From: Impatiens glandulifera
Taxonomy: Eukaryota; Streptophyta; Magnoliopsida; Ericales; Balsaminaceae
NCBI RefSeq assembly: GCF_907164915.1
Contig: NC_061864.1
Span: 1,226,389 to 1,290,388 of the forward strand
Direction of reading: 5' to 3'
Length of the DNA stretch: 64,000 bases
Shown: piece by piece, positions 38,438 to 52,581 of the stretch
How positions within the stretch are numbered: the stretch's first letter is position 1
Layout: each line of letters starts with the position of its first letter
Notes under the pieces: generated by a model
What the model was told of the DNA's origin: nothing
Database searches by the model: none
Seen by the model: only the letters and a program-made list of their open reading frames with translations
Made by a program: the position numbers and the translations under genes

Positions 38438-38849
38438 GAGCTAGCTAGGGTTCTTACAAAAAAAATATCATTTTACTCGTGTTTTTTTTTTAGTAAAAAT
38501 TAAACTTGTGATTATGCAGCATGCATGCTTGAATGAGATTCTACTACCACTACTTCTCCTGGTGAGCCTCATCTGTCAAGGGTTTATTGTTGTCAAGTAA
38601 AAGGCCAACTAAGTTATTTGAAAATTTCAACATTGGATTATGCAATTTATTATTAAAACTGTATGTATGGTATGCGTTGTAGCCCTGGTTGATTATTTTT
38701 ATTGTAATTTTATGTTGTTTCTGTTGTTTCTTGTAATCGTGGTGTATGTGATGATAATAAAATTGTTATGTTTTAAATAAATTAAAGTTTTTAACCTATG
38801 CGATTTTTTCTTTTTACATCTTGTTTGAGAGGTATGTCTAATAAATCAT

Positions 38850-39145
38850 AAAGTTGAACTTATATGGTTAAAATGTTATGCGTTCATTAAATTTGGTTTT
38901 AAATTTAAAATATAAAGTATTATTAGTCTAGTTAGTTAAAAGGTTGTACTTGTTTTTGTAAAGTTGGAAGTTTGTAAGTTTGAAACACACGTATAACATT
39001 TTAAATTTTATTTTTAACTGTTTTAAGCATATATATGGACGGGTTAACCCACAATTCGACCCAAATATCCATTTACTCCACATATATATCCAAATTAACC
39101 ACAGCTCTCGACCCGGCAATCCGGACACTTTAAAAATTAAGCATC

Positions 39146-39203
<58 letters not shown>

Positions 39204-39510
39204 TTAGCCAAAAAGTTGAACTTATATTGTTAAAATGTTTCGCGTTTATCAAATTTGGTGTTGAATTTAAAATATAAAGTGATATTAGCCTAGTGGGTTA
39301 AATGATTGTATTTGTTTTGTTATGTTGAAAGTTCGAAACACACGTATAACATTTTAAATTTTATTTTTAACCGTTTTAAGTATATATAGGCGGGTCAACC
39401 CACAATCCGACCCAAATATCCATTTACTCTCACATATATATATATCCAAATTAACCACAGTCTCGACCCGACAATTCAGACACTTTAAAAATTAAGCATC
39501 GTTATATATA
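38850..39510 (-). mobile_element. Two tandem Helitron-derived units with (TA)n between them
   Basis: Units at about 38850-39147 and 39200-39508 are near copies of each other and of the core of the Helitron at 35403-35869. Shared landmarks include TTAGTTAAAAGGTTGTACTT, ACACGTATAACATTTTAAAT and CACTTTAAAAATTAAGCATC. The 5' TATATAGA terminus of the first unit has been replaced by a (TA)n run (39148-39200). Clean 3' hairpin ends are not found. Confidence 0.6.
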
Positions 39511-39647
39511 TTGTTAGTTGGTTAAGTTACATATATCTTAACATGTTTTATATTTTCAATTAAATATGTTTTTGGATTTCAAGCGTCACATTCCAAGGTT
39601 CAAAATGTTTGAAATCTTCTTTAGAATTAAAAAAGGAAAAAAGACCA

Positions 39648-40705
39648 CTTAGACTTATGTACTTGTACAACTAGCTCACTTAAACGTGTACTAATAAAAA
39701 GTCATTTAAACGTACATACTATCAAAAATTGGCTTATTTAGCCTCTTTATAACTATGGTTAACTTTTATTTTTAAATTTTTATATTTATTAATTAAATAT
39801 TAATATATTTTCTCTCTCCTTTTCATTTATTATTTCATTTAATACTAATAAATGAATCTTCTATTTTTATTTTTTTTATAATTTTTTATTATTTTTATAT
39901 GAGTATTTATGATTGATTATTTTAATTTTATTTTATATATATATATAAGCATTCATAGTTAATTATTTTAATTTTATATTTATTTTTTTTTATATATATT
40001 TTTTTATATTCATATTAATTATTAATTATTTTAAAATTGTTTAATCCCAATAATTGAAATAACAATGAAAATTCTTTCAACAATAAAAATCCTTCAACAC
40101 AAAAATAAATTAATTAATAATAAAGAATTGGATAATAATAAAAACTCATTCATCAAACACCAAAAGAGTAATAATCAAATATTAGACAAAACAATTCATT
40201 TACTACTAATATAAGTCGTGAATAAAAATTAAATAAAAAATTATTAATTTCATTTTTATTTATATTAAATTAAATAAGAAAAAATTCTTTTTTATTTTTA
40301 TAATATTAAATTAAATAAAAAAAATCCTTCATACAAATATTACAGTAAAATATAAAATTCATAAATAAGTTATTAATTTTTTTTAAAATAATCAGAATTT
40401 AAAAAATATGAGAAATAAAAATTAATAAAAAAGAAAATTGAAATATAAAAGAGAAATTAATATTAAAATAATAAAAAATTTAAGAATAAAATAAATTATC
40501 TATTTTAATTAATAAAAAAAAGAGAGAAAATATATTAATATTTAATTAATAAATATATAAATTTAAAAATTAAAGTTAACCATGGTTATTAAAAAAGGCT
40601 AAATGAGCCAATTTTTTATAGTACATATGTTTAAATGACTTTTTATTAGTACATATGTCTAAATGAGTTAATTGTACATGTACATACGTTTAAGTGAGTT
40701 TTTTT
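39648..40705. mobile_element. Foldback element with ~140-bp inverted arms, family A
   Basis: The left arm (39650-39775) contains AACTAGCTCACTTAAACGTG, ACTAATAAAAAGTCATTTAA and AACTATGGTTAACTTT. The right arm (40570-40705) is its reverse complement with few mismatches (AAAGTTAACCATGGTT; AAATGACTTTTTATTAGT). The A/T-rich centre has no coding sequence. The family also occurs at about 5000-5875. Confidence 0.75.
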
Positions 40706-41537
40706 TCATTAAAAAAAGTATTATCATAACCTAATTAAATATCTTTTCATTTATCTCTTACTAATCTTACTATTTAATTTATTAACTAAATTACATATTA
40801 TTTTTAAAAATATATTATTTATTATTGTATATTAAACCTTCAATTTTTTTTTTTTAAATTACTCAAAATTAACACAAATCATAGCTTTGTAAATTACCTC
40901 CAAGTTATTTAAATACGCCCAAATGTTGGTCAATATATATCCTGCCTGGTTTCTGTAAAAAGAAATAGCAGTGCTATGTAAATTTTTTATATTTTATCAC
41001 GAATTTTAAATATTTAAATAAAAAATAAAACCCTATCTTTTGCATTATCATTGCAGGATTTTTCAGTTTCAATTGAAAACACATAAACATGAATTATAGT
41101 TTATGTAAGCCAAAGTTAAGAAATTTAGAAAACAAAAATTGGCGTGTATTCCGATTTGAATTTGACTTTAATTTGTTTTAATTTTTCAAATATTTTATTG
41201 TTTTATCTCATTAACATTCAAATAGTAATTTTCACTTTATATTTCTAATTTCCAAAATATAATTTAGCAATATTTAGTGATGTAAAGAATAAGAAAGTTG
41301 TAAGAGTAAAAAAAAAAATTGATGGAGTACAAACTTAATATAAGGAGAAATTTCTTAAAAAATATACAATTTGTGAGAATCAAACCCTCCAAACTTTTAA
41401 ATCTTAAATTTTATAAATTGAAATTCAAATCAAACTCCAAATGCTTAATCATTAAATTTTATAGTTTAAAAATAAAATAAAAATAAAAATTACTTATTTT
41501 TCGAGTTGGAGTTAAAGTTGAGTTTGGATTTATTTAG

Positions 41538-41705
41538 AGAAATGATTGGGGAGGGAAATTGGGAAAGAGAATTTTAAAGAGAATGACTTTGGCGGCGCAC
41601 ATTCATTCTGATTGGCCGAAAAAATAATAAAATTTTTCTCTCTTCTCTCTATTCACCCTTTATCATTTTTCCAATCAATGATATAGTGACACATCATTCC
41701 CTCAC
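41538..41705. mobile_element. Truncated copy of MITE family B
   Basis: The start AGAAATGATTGGGGAGGGAA and the later TTTTCCAATCAATGAT...CATCATTCCCTCAC match the ends and the inverted interior of the element at 6435-6624. The outer part of the right terminal repeat is missing. Confidence 0.55.
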
Positions 41706-42609
41706 TTTATTTATTTATTTAAAAACTATTTTTTTTATAATATATTATTATTAGGGTGCTAATTCAAATTAAATAATGTTATGAAATATTTTAATTATAT
41801 ATTAATAAATTAAATAATATTTATTTCTTCCCTAGCTAACAAACTTAGATAATTTTGGTTGACTAATTATTTCACACCTTTACTTACCTCAAAATTGTCG
41901 GGATTTAAATTTACAATAATTATTATTGAGTCCTTTCTCGCCTAACATTGATACTGACCATTCTTTTTCATCAAACCGAAATACCGAATATTTTAATTCA
42001 ACACGTCTCTTCTTCTCCTCTTCGTATGAAATTGTTTGTTTTTTTTTTAAATTAAATTATAATCAACATTATTTTATTTTAACTCTCATCAATTATTTGA
42101 TTAAATTTATTAATTAAAAATTTAAATTATATTTTATTTTTAAAAAAGTAAAATTTATTTTATAATTATATATTCATATCATTTAAAAATTTTTACCAAA
42201 AATATATATATGCTACTCATTTTTTTTAGATAAACTAAAGTTTATTTCAATAAATTCACTTTTAAATTTAATAAAAAAATATTGTCTAGATTAGTGGTTT
42301 ACATTTAATTTTTATTAAAACACTTAATTAAAGTATTTGATCAGTTTGATTTACACTATACAATTTTATTATTTTATAAAAACTTAGTTAAAATAATTTC
42401 AAAATTTAGAATTTGTAACTAAAAACATGTTTTTAAAAATGAAAATCTTAATAAACAAAATTAAAAAATAAATTATAATATTAAAAATGAAGATGTTAAT
42501 AAATTTATTTAACATAAAATCATCTTTAAAATAATGATCAAATTATATAATTTGAGAAAAAGGTGGGGCTATAAATTGTGACTTATTAGTATATTGGCCA
42601 GCATAATAA

Positions 42610-44697
42610 AAGGGGACGGCGCCGGCAAGCCGTTCCTCCGCCGCCGAACAAGTCAAATTCCTTCTCTTCTTAATATATATTTATTATTATTATTATTATT
42701 ATCATCATCCTGCTGCTAACTAACTTCTCCTCTGCTCCGGTAATCTCTATTTCTCTATTTAAACGATTCTTTTTGCATGTCAATCACGTATTTATCAGCT
42801 TCCAGTTCAAATATGATCGCCCTGATCTGCATAACTTGTTAATATTGATTCATTAGACTTGAACTTATATTCTCTTAAAGCAGATCAGAAGATTCAAATT
42901 AAGCCAAAATCCTTATCTAGGTCAAGTTAAGCGAGACCTATTTTAACATAGTAGTATACAGTTCAATTCAATCAAATGAAAACAGAGAGGCAGATGAGTT
43001 TTATTTATTAATCTCTGCATGCCCTGATAATTCTTAACATCTGTTTGTGTTTTTGTTGTTGTTGTTGTGATTGACATTTTCTGTTAAGTTGCAGACATGG
43101 ATGATACTGTCAGTGTAACTAATTTATACCCACTTCATCGCTGTAAAACAATTCACCTGGTTAGTGGATTTGATTTGTTATGAACTTGAACGCGAATATT
43201 ATGTTTTTGGCAATCTGAAAACATGTCATTTGATTGGTTAAATAATTATTATGTATTGTATTGTATACAACAGGTAAGGCATGCCCAAGGGTTCCATAAT
43301 GTAGCAGGAGAAAAGGAACATAGTGCTTACATGTCAGAAGAGTTTTTTGATGCAAAACTCACAGATCTTGGCTGGCAGCAGGTAGTAAATTTAGCCAATG
43401 ATTCATGTCAGATTATCTCATGTACATAAATATACCCTAATTTACAATAACATGTATATCCCCAACAAGGTTATTTTGAAATAACCGGTTGGTTATTCAA
43501 TAACTCAATATCCACACTTCAAGTTTATCCTGCCTTGCAATAACACAATTTGATTGGGAATAATAATATTGTTATATTAATTATAACAGGTTGACAATCT
43601 GCGCAAACATGTTCATTCATCTGGAATTGATCAGAAGGTTGAATTAGTAATTGTTTCTCCATTGTTAAGGTATCCAATATTTTATGAGTTTGAGTCATTT
43701 ACTGTGTATAGGAGAAAAATCCAGAAAATTAACAAAACATTAGTTGGTGATAGAAAGTAGAACATAAATGTTTGAAATTCATTTAGATTCTCAAGACACC
43801 TTCTTGCTGTTTGGTGTCTTTCATTGGTATATGTTTCATTAATATTGCACATGTTTTGTGTCAGGACCTTGCAAACTGCAGTGGGTGTTTTTGGCGGTGG
43901 TTACACAAATGAGACAGAAGATCTCCTAATGGTGGAAAATGCTTTGGACAGTAACCGAGCTGCAATCTCAAGCCTAGATTGTCCTCCTTTCCTAGCAGTA
44001 GAGCTTTGTCGAGAACGATTGGTATGAGAGTTAGCTTAATTTCATTTTTGCCAATTAAGAAGATACTCTTAAGTAATTCCTATCTATCTATCTATCTATC
44101 AATTTGTTTCAGGGAGTACATCCATGTGACAGGAGGAGAAGCATTAATGAATACAGACCTGTTTTCCCTGGAATTGATTTTTCCCAGGAAAGTTTCTATA
44201 TACATGCTGATCATATAAGTATGTTCTAACCCATATAAACCGGCTTTCTTTTCTTATTCACATCAAATTGTTTTGTGTCTTCAGATTGAGAGTGATGCCG
44301 ACATTATGTGGAAACCTGACATAAGAGAGAAGAATGAAGATGTTGGCATCAGGGGAATGCAATTCCTGAATTGGTAAATCTGAAATGTTTTTTCATTAAA
44401 CTCTCTATGCATGTAATATATATATATGCATGGATCTTGCGCAGGTTATGGACAAGGAAAGAGCGAGAGATTGCGGTTGTGACTCACAGTGGTTTATTGA
44501 TTAATACTATGACTGCATTTGCAAATGATTGTCACCCATCCATGAAGATTGAGATAAGCAAACCGTAAGTTCTTCATTAAAGGTTTGATTTGGTTTGTGT
44601 GAAAGTAATTAAATGATCATATCAAATTTTATTGTGCAGATTCAAGAATTGTGAACTTCGTTCACTAGTTATGATTGACAGATCAGGGATACAATAA
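42610..44697 (+). CDS. Phosphoglycerate-mutase-like (histidine phosphatase) protein, gene 2
   Basis: Tandem paralogue of the gene at 33826-38437; protein about 249 residues. The 5' UTR exon ends at 42739 (CCG|GTAATCTC). Intron 1 is 42740-43094, the ATG is at 43097 and the stop at 44695-44697. HLVRHAQG (His24), ELCRERLGVHPCDRR and VVTHSGLL give the catalytic set of the histidine phosphatase superfamily. It ends FKNCELRSLVMIDRSGIQ. Coding exons: about 43097-43160, 43274-43382, 43591-43671, 43864-44021, 44113-44187, 44285-44373, 44446-44566 and 44640-44697. Intron 5 (44188-44284) starts GA rather than GT. Compared with gene 1 it lacks a few residues in the loop after FGGGY (NETEDLLMV against NEKNISDQDLLMV). 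Everything else is collinear, and both copies look functional. The substrate is unknown. Confidence 0.88.
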
Positions 44698-46567
44698 ACT
44701 ACATATTAATGCAAATACTATATCGATACCATTTTGATTATTTTTATATATTTATTCTATGTCATAGTTTGAAGGCTTCTTTTTGGTTTTAAACTTTTTA
44801 TATTTTATAGTTTTCTCTTGGATCTTGTTAATCTGCTTTTTTGTGCTTATACAGTAACAGTTATTTAATATTTTGAATTAATAGTTTGATTGATAAATTT
44901 GATAAGTGATTGTTTTGATGATATGTTTGTTTAGAAATGGTTTTCTACAAAAATTACAATTTTTTTTGAATTTATTTTGATTATGAATAATTAAAATATT
45001 ATAAATAAAAACTGATTGTTTAAATAATTTAATAAAAACTAATTATTGTTGTAGGATAATTTATTTATGAACTACACACATCAAACAAATCTAGATAAAT
45101 TATGCATTTTCTAAAAAAGGAAACTAAGATTACTCCCATGTGAAAAATATGCAATAAATGATTTTAATAGTTACCTATCATGATCACATTTTTTTAATGA
45201 TAAATAAAGCACGTGTTAGATAAGAGACCCACATAAAAAAAAAATATTATGTCAGCTCCATGTGATAAGTGGTCATCTACTATACCTTCTAATTTAAAAT
45301 CGTAAAATATTCTTCTTTCTATTCTTCTAACTTAAACGCAACAAAATAACTTATTTCTTATTTAATAACCTAATTAGAAATAAAATGAAATTTTAATTTA
45401 TTGTTTATTTTATTATTTAAATTAAATTTTGAATGAAATTACAATGTATAATTCAATATTTTAATTTCAAAAAATAATGCAGTTTTAATTTAATTTATTT
45501 TTTATTTGATACTAAATCTGTTTTTGAAGAAATTAAAAGATTTTAATGATTATAATAATATTAATTGATATCATAATTAAAATTAAGTAACACATTGAAC
45601 CAATTTTATTATTATAATAATAATAATTATTATTATTTTAAGTAACACATTTAACTAAACATTATTTTAATTTAATTTAATTTCTACATTACTTAATTTA
45701 AATATTAAAATATTTTATATTTTAAATTATTATTTTATATTTTATCATTATATATTAATATATTTTATAAAAAAATTATATATTCTCAAAATTATTACTA
45801 ATTGTTATTTTTTAAATAATTTATTATATTCTAAGTAATTCAAGTTCACAACCACAATATTTAATAAACTGCTTATTATTAATAAGCCTAGCTTAATATT
45901 ATGGATTTTAAGAAATTATTATTATTTCAGAAAAATATTAATTATTTTGATTAAATGAACTAAATATTATTTATTTTTTAATTTTATAATAAAAATATTA
46001 TGATATTTTAATTAATGATTAATAAAAACAATTTATTATTATATCTATTCAATAATTCACAAACAAATCAAAAGTGGATAAAATACGCATTTGAGTTAGC
46101 ACGTGAAAAATATGCAATAATAACACTTATCTTTCTTTAATCTTTTTTAATAGGTCACTTGTCATGATAATGTAAACAATTAAAGCACGTGTGAGATAAG
46201 ACCCACATACAAAAATATTATGATGTCAACTGACACAGATAGGTCGGCATTCCACTATAAAATGTAGATTTAACATTATTTAATTGTTTGAGGTAATAAG
46301 GAAAAATAATTATTATTTTGGTATTCAATAAGGCATAAAATTTAAGAATTCATTTTTAATGTGTTTGTTGATTTAATCATTTAAATTAAGAAGCTGAAAT
46401 TATAATTTCACGTATAAATAATATAATATTTAAAATGAAATAATTTAATTATTGAGAAGATATATAATAAAAAAATTCTAATGGATAGATTATATGCACA
46501 ATAATAATAAAATAAAAAAATCAAATGCTATGGATTGCACAAGTGATTCAAAATAATTCATTTTGAG

Positions 46568-47091
46568 TTAGGGCTTCTAATTTTTGACCCGACACGAAAA
46601 CACAACACATACACGAAAAAATCATGTTAGAGTAATTTATTTTTGGTTCAGGTCGATATCGTGTTGACCCGTTTAACTTAATTATTAATTAATAAACATG
46701 TTAAAACCGGGTCTACCTGAAATGACTCAAAATAGACCCGCCAACGTCTTTACAATTTTCTAGATTTTGTGTTTGTCCTTTTTTAATCACTAATTAGTTT
46801 TCTTTTTGTAAAGTTGTTTGTAAGCGAATTTGTAATTTAGTTTGGTTTTCTTTTGTGTTGATATTATTTTAATCTGAAATAAAAATATATAATATTAATT
46901 ATATCGAGTGAAATTGAGTTGGATTTAAATTGAGTCAGGACACTCGGGTTAAGTTTAAGTCGATTACAAATAAAAAAGGTTAAGTTCATATTAAGAAATT
47001 TGACCCGAATAATTGAACAAGTTAGGTTCAAATTAATATTTTTCAACCCAATAACTTACAAACCAAATACGAATTGAATTGTTAGCCCTAA
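46568..47091. mobile_element. MITE with TTAGGGCT terminal inverted repeats
   Basis: The left end TTAGGGCTTCTAATT pairs with the right end (reverse complement TTAGGGCTAACAATT). Subterminal GACCCG/CGGGT words recur on both arms (GACCCGACACG, GTTGACCCG, TTTGACCCGAA). This end type is common for plant hAT-related MITEs. I see no clear target duplication. It is non-coding. Confidence 0.7.
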
Positions 47092-47300
47092 TTTCATTTA
47101 ATAAAAAAATATATAAAGTAAATATGTAAATGGCACCTACTAGATAGTTCAAATAATAATAGTGGTTTCTAAGAAACCAAATGTTACTTGTTCAATTTTT
47201 ACCTAGAATTCTTCAAGTTGAAGTAAAAACTATGATTGTGAAGGTTAGTTTCCAATATTTAAAATTAAAATTATAAAAGTTACATAAATTTATATACTAA

Positions 47301-48144
47301 GGCCATGTTTGGTTGAGGGTACAAAGAGGTACTATACTATTGGTATAGTATAAACTATACTAATAGTGTTTTAATATGGTGTTTTTTACATTTTTACTAT
47401 TGGTATTAATTTATACCCTATATAATTTATACTTCATATTTGGTATAAAATAGTAACTAGTTCCCCTAGGTACAACACTATTCTTATATATATCATTTAA
47501 TTTTTAATTTCTCATTATACTCTTTATTAATATTATATAATTATTATTATATAATATATTAAATATATTTTATTAAATTTTAATATTTTATTATATATAA
47601 TCATTTTTAATATAAATATTTTTAAAATTGTTCAATATTTTAATTAAAAAATATTTATTTATTTTTACAAAAATAATTTTATTAATTATTATTTTCTATA
47701 TTTACTTATATTATAAATAATATTTTTATTTATATTTATTTTATTACAATTATTAATCATATTTACATTAAATAAACATAATTTATGTTTATATTATAAT
47801 TAATTTTTTAAATTTTAATTAAAATTATATTAATTATTAAATAATAACGATACAATACCTTATAATAATAATAAACAATATTATTTATAATATAAATAAA
47901 TATAAATAATAATATTAATAATAATAATTTTAAATTATTTATACAAGTTATACTACATTTTTATAATATATACCAAACACAAAATTATAAACCATATACA
48001 ACTTATATCATTTCTTATAATTCATACCAAACAACAATAACATATACAATTTATACTACCTTATATTATTTATACCTCGTTACAATTTATACCCCTATAC
48101 AACTTATACCCTATATAAATTGTACCCCTTACCAAACGCTACCT
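47301..48144. mobile_element. Palindromic element, family C copy 1
   Basis: The left end has GGCCATGTTTGGTTGAGGGT. The right end reads as GGTAGCGTTTGGTAAGGGGT on the other strand. TATACC/GGTATA words recur along both arms. The interior is A/T-rich. A second copy in the same orientation is at about 50995-51768. Confidence 0.7.
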
Positions 48145-49829
48145 AAAAGTAAAAGGCACAATTAAAACTATTGTTACCTAATTTTTAAACTGTGAATTTT
48201 GTTTTGGTCGATCATAATCTAAATAAGCCTTTCAACTTGAATCAACTAAAAACTTTTTTTTTTAAAATGAGGTATATAGAGATTTTAATTATTTTTTAAA
48301 AATTATCAACAACAAATATTTTTTAAAATAATTCATTAATTATAAAAAAAAATGATAGATACTAATTATTGGTGTTCTTCCAATTAAGCATCAAAATTGG
48401 CATTGGGTCTGCCCCTATAAAAACAATTGGTTTTGGTTATTATTACCGCCCACACTAGGATCATTAAAAAAAAAGTAAATAAATAAATATTTAATTCGAT
48501 CAACTTGTTAGTAGACTTAGGCCACTATTTTTAAATAACCTAACATTTTTTTATACATTCTTTCATTTATAACTAAATTAAAATATTTTAAAAAAGTAAT
48601 TTAAATTCTTTTTTTTATTAAATATTAATAAATTTTAAATTATTTAAATATTCAATTAAAAAAAGTCATAATAATTTTGAGAGAGTTTCTTTTTATAAAA
48701 AATTATTTAAGTTTCAGGCCATTTATTAGAATGATTTGTGAATTATTTAAAATAAAATTTTGTTTGGCATAAAATTTTGAAAAAATGTAGTGTTTTTAGT
48801 AAAAAAAATTAGTGGGGAATAATATATAAATAAAATATATTATTTTAAAATAAAATAAGAGGTATTTTAATATTTTGATTAATAAATTTAGTGTTGTAAT
48901 CGATAATAGAAGTAGTGAAATGATGTGATTAATTTGAGATTATTTAAATGAATTTCAACCTAATATGACTTTAAAATATGATTAATATATAATTATAATT
49001 TTTTAAATAAAAAATATTTTAATATTTTGATTATTCAATCAAGTAATTTATGTATGAGAAAGAAAAATAAAATTATATTTGTAGACAATAAAAGTCACTC
49101 AAATTTTTTTTTTGCGTCTCTTAGATATTATTCTTTTCGATAATAAATATTTATTAAAATCGAAAAGTCTTAATAAAATAAATAAATTAGACTTTATAGT
49201 TAAACTCATAACAAATCACATATACCATTAAAAATTAATGGTAGGTTTCACACTTGTTTTGGGTACTTTTTTTCAATTTTAAGAATAATTTTATGACAAA
49301 GAATTGTCAATTAATTTTTCTTGTAAAATTAAGTAAATATAATTTTGGTGTAAAGACAACCAAATCAAATACTCTATAAATGAGCTTAGTGTTTGGTTTG
49401 GAAAATGACATCTACGTTATACTCCCATGCTCCTCTATGCAGTTTCTACTAATATAATTTTTGTCTTTTTGAAAATGTTGTTTTACAATTTACATTTTTG
49501 AATTGTCAATCCTTTTTAAAATTGTCATACTGTGTTAATCCTGGTGCTAAGTTTGATTTGTATGTAGACGATCGACTGTTAATCAAATACATATATTAAT
49601 TTCGTAGTTTCTTGAAAAAAAAAATTCATTTAGTCATTCCTCTTGTGATATTTGTTACAAACAATGTACTATTTAGAGTTTAATATATATATATATAACA
49701 ATTAACTCACTAAGGTAGTCTAGTGGTAAAATTTCGATTAAAAGACAAAATATCACAAGATCGATTTTTATCTGAAAACGTTTTAAGTTGAAACGTGATA
49801 ACGACCGTGAGGTGTCATGTTAATTCTCC

Positions 49830-49965
<136 letters not shown>

Positions 49966-50994
49966 TGTACAAGAATAATACATGCATATGTACAAATAGA
50001 TAAATAGATGGGTAATGAAAGATCATATAAATAATGGACGAAAACATGCCAAAAGTGTAAAATGAATATAATTTATGTGAGCAAGAATGAGCATATATAT
50101 CTCTACATTTCAAAAAAGTATAAAGAGAAGTCATAGAATAGTGAAAATGTCAAAATAGTCAGAAAACTATAAGAAGTTGATTTTCGGGATGGAAATAATT
50201 TTGCGAAAATAAATATATCGAACTCATATTTTTTGAACAAATATTGAAGAAGTTATGACTCATGCGGGTTAAGAAAAATGTAAAATTTTAGCCAAATAGA
50301 CCTAGAAGTAAAATATTTTTTGTTTTTTTATTGTAAATAATATTTTCAAGTTTTTTTATAGTTTTAAAATAATTAAATAACACAAAACAAACAAACAACC
50401 AAACGGGCCTAAGGAATTAAACTGTACCGATTGAATTGACCCGTACCAGATTCACGGAAAAGACAAGTCAGTTGGGCGATTATCCATCGAAAAATGAGAT
50501 TGACTGATATTCACGGTCGAAAACCATGTCATGACTCGAATGCCATGCAAGTCTGAATTGTGATATTAGATTGATATATTGATTTTTTTTTTGAAAATGT
50601 CAATATATAAATTTATTAAAAATTGCACTTACAAAAATTAAGAAATGTATTGGGCTCTTTGAGAGCAAAACTATAAAATTTCAAAATGAGACTCTTAGAT
50701 TTTAGTATAAGAAGTACTTGGTGTTTTTGTTTAAAAATTCAAAACCAGAGTTCTAAAAAGTTCGGATAGGTGTTCCTACTATGATAGCTAGTCTAGGGTA
50801 TACATGAGCTACTATAAAAAAATTCAGTCGGAAATTTCAAGTTTAGCGTTCGAATGACATATTTTAACTCTAAATAACCATTAGTGTTTTCGAATTAAAA
50901 GGTGACTTTGTAGTTTGAATTCTCACATTCTTGTGGTGACACTACATTTTAGAGAGCTACAATTTGTTTAGTTAATAGGAAAAAAATTACTTCT

Positions 50995-51768
50995 AAGACA
51001 TGTTTAGTTGGGTACAAAGATTACTACACTAGGTATAGTATAAACTATACTAATAATGTTTTAATATGGTATTTTTTTAACATTTTTATTATTGGTATAA
51101 ATTTATACCCCCATATAATTTATACCTCATGTTTGGTATAAAATAGTAACTAATCTCCTTAGGTACAACACTATTCTTATATCATTTGATTTTTAATTTC
51201 TCATTATACCCTTTATTAATATATATAACTTATTATTATATAATATATTAAATATATTTTATTTCATTTTAATATTTTTATTATATATAATCATTTTTAA
51301 TATATATATATATTTTTAAATAATACAATATTTTAATTAAAAAATATTTATTTATTTTTATAACGATAATTTTATATTATTATTATTTTTATTTTAGATT
51401 ATTTTATTATCATTATTAATAATATTTAAATTAAATAAACATAATTTATCGTTTATATTATAATTAATTTTTAATTTTAATTAAAATTATATTAATTATT
51501 AAATAATAACACTACAATAATTTATAATTATAAACAATATTATTTATAATATAAATAAATATGTAAAATAATAATAATTTTAAATTAATATTTATATTAT
51601 ATACCACACAAAATTATAAATTGTATATATACAATTTATACCATTTATTATAATTAATATCAAACATCAATAACTTATACTAACCTATAAGTTTATACCT
51701 AGTTACAATTTATATCTCTATACAATTTATATACCATATATAATTTGTATCACATAACCAACAAGTAT
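50995..51768. mobile_element. Palindromic element, family C copy 2
   Basis: It shares with copy 1 the left-end words CATGTTT, GGTATAGTATAAACTATACT and TGGTATAAAATAGTAACTA, and the right-end series of TACAATTTATA words, in the same order and orientation. Ends are more decayed than in copy 1. Confidence 0.65.
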
Positions 51769-52581
51769 TATAAAGAATTAAAAAAATCAATGCAATTTGG
51801 TTGTTCAAGATTGCCTCTGGTGGCCTTGATTTGGGAAGTGATGGTCTGGGCTAATGCTTCTCCATAGATTTGGGCGACTTTTCCAACCAAAATTCCGGCG
51901 ATATTATAAATATATATAATATATATTCCCAAAATAACAATAAACAAATAATATCATATTAATAAAAAATAATTTTTTTATATTAATTTATCACTTATTT
52001 TATATATTTTAAATTTTTCTAAACTGAAATCATTATTTTCGGAGTTAAGAGAAATATCTAAAAGTAATTAATTATTTAATGCACAATAAATATAATAGTT
52101 TAAATAATTCAAAAATAATTATTTATTTAATAATTCGTTCATTATAACCTCAATAAATTTTACAAAATAATAAACTCAGAAATTTATTAAATATAAAAAT
52201 AATATAATTGGAAAATGAAAAATATTTGTACAACATTAAAATTATAAAAGACATAACCAATAAAAAGCGTAAAATTTGTTATGATATCCTGAATTGTTGA
52301 GAAAAAAGAATCAAAAGTGTTCTATATTAGAACACGTTTCAAACACAGAGTAGTATTTAAAAACAAACAAAAATTATCTTAAAAAACACGTGGTGTACGG
52401 AACCTCAAAGAAACTGCTTGTAACAGTTACACCTGAAAACATAACATTACAACAGAAAACAGACAAAAACTTCTCCCTTTCCTTTATGAAGCAATATATA
52501 TATATAAATAAATATACATTTATAATTTTATTTATTCTTAAATTGATTCTCCCGCCAAAAAACAAAAAACCATAAAAAGAG

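Larger units (their letters stand above)
38440..42600. other. Intergenic between the two PGM-like genes
   Basis: No gene is seen. The region holds two head-to-tail Helitron-derived units (about 38850-39510) separated by a (TA)n tract, the foldback element at 39648-40705, and a truncated family-B MITE (about 41538-41705). The rest is A/T-rich and anonymous. Confidence 0.6.

Noticed and set aside
37512..38444. Reading the first phosphoglycerate-mutase-like gene as a pseudogene because the exon before 37876 lacks a GT donor
   Set aside because: The paralogue has the same GA donor with an otherwise perfect gene, so a conserved GA-AG intron is more likely than two parallel inactivations.
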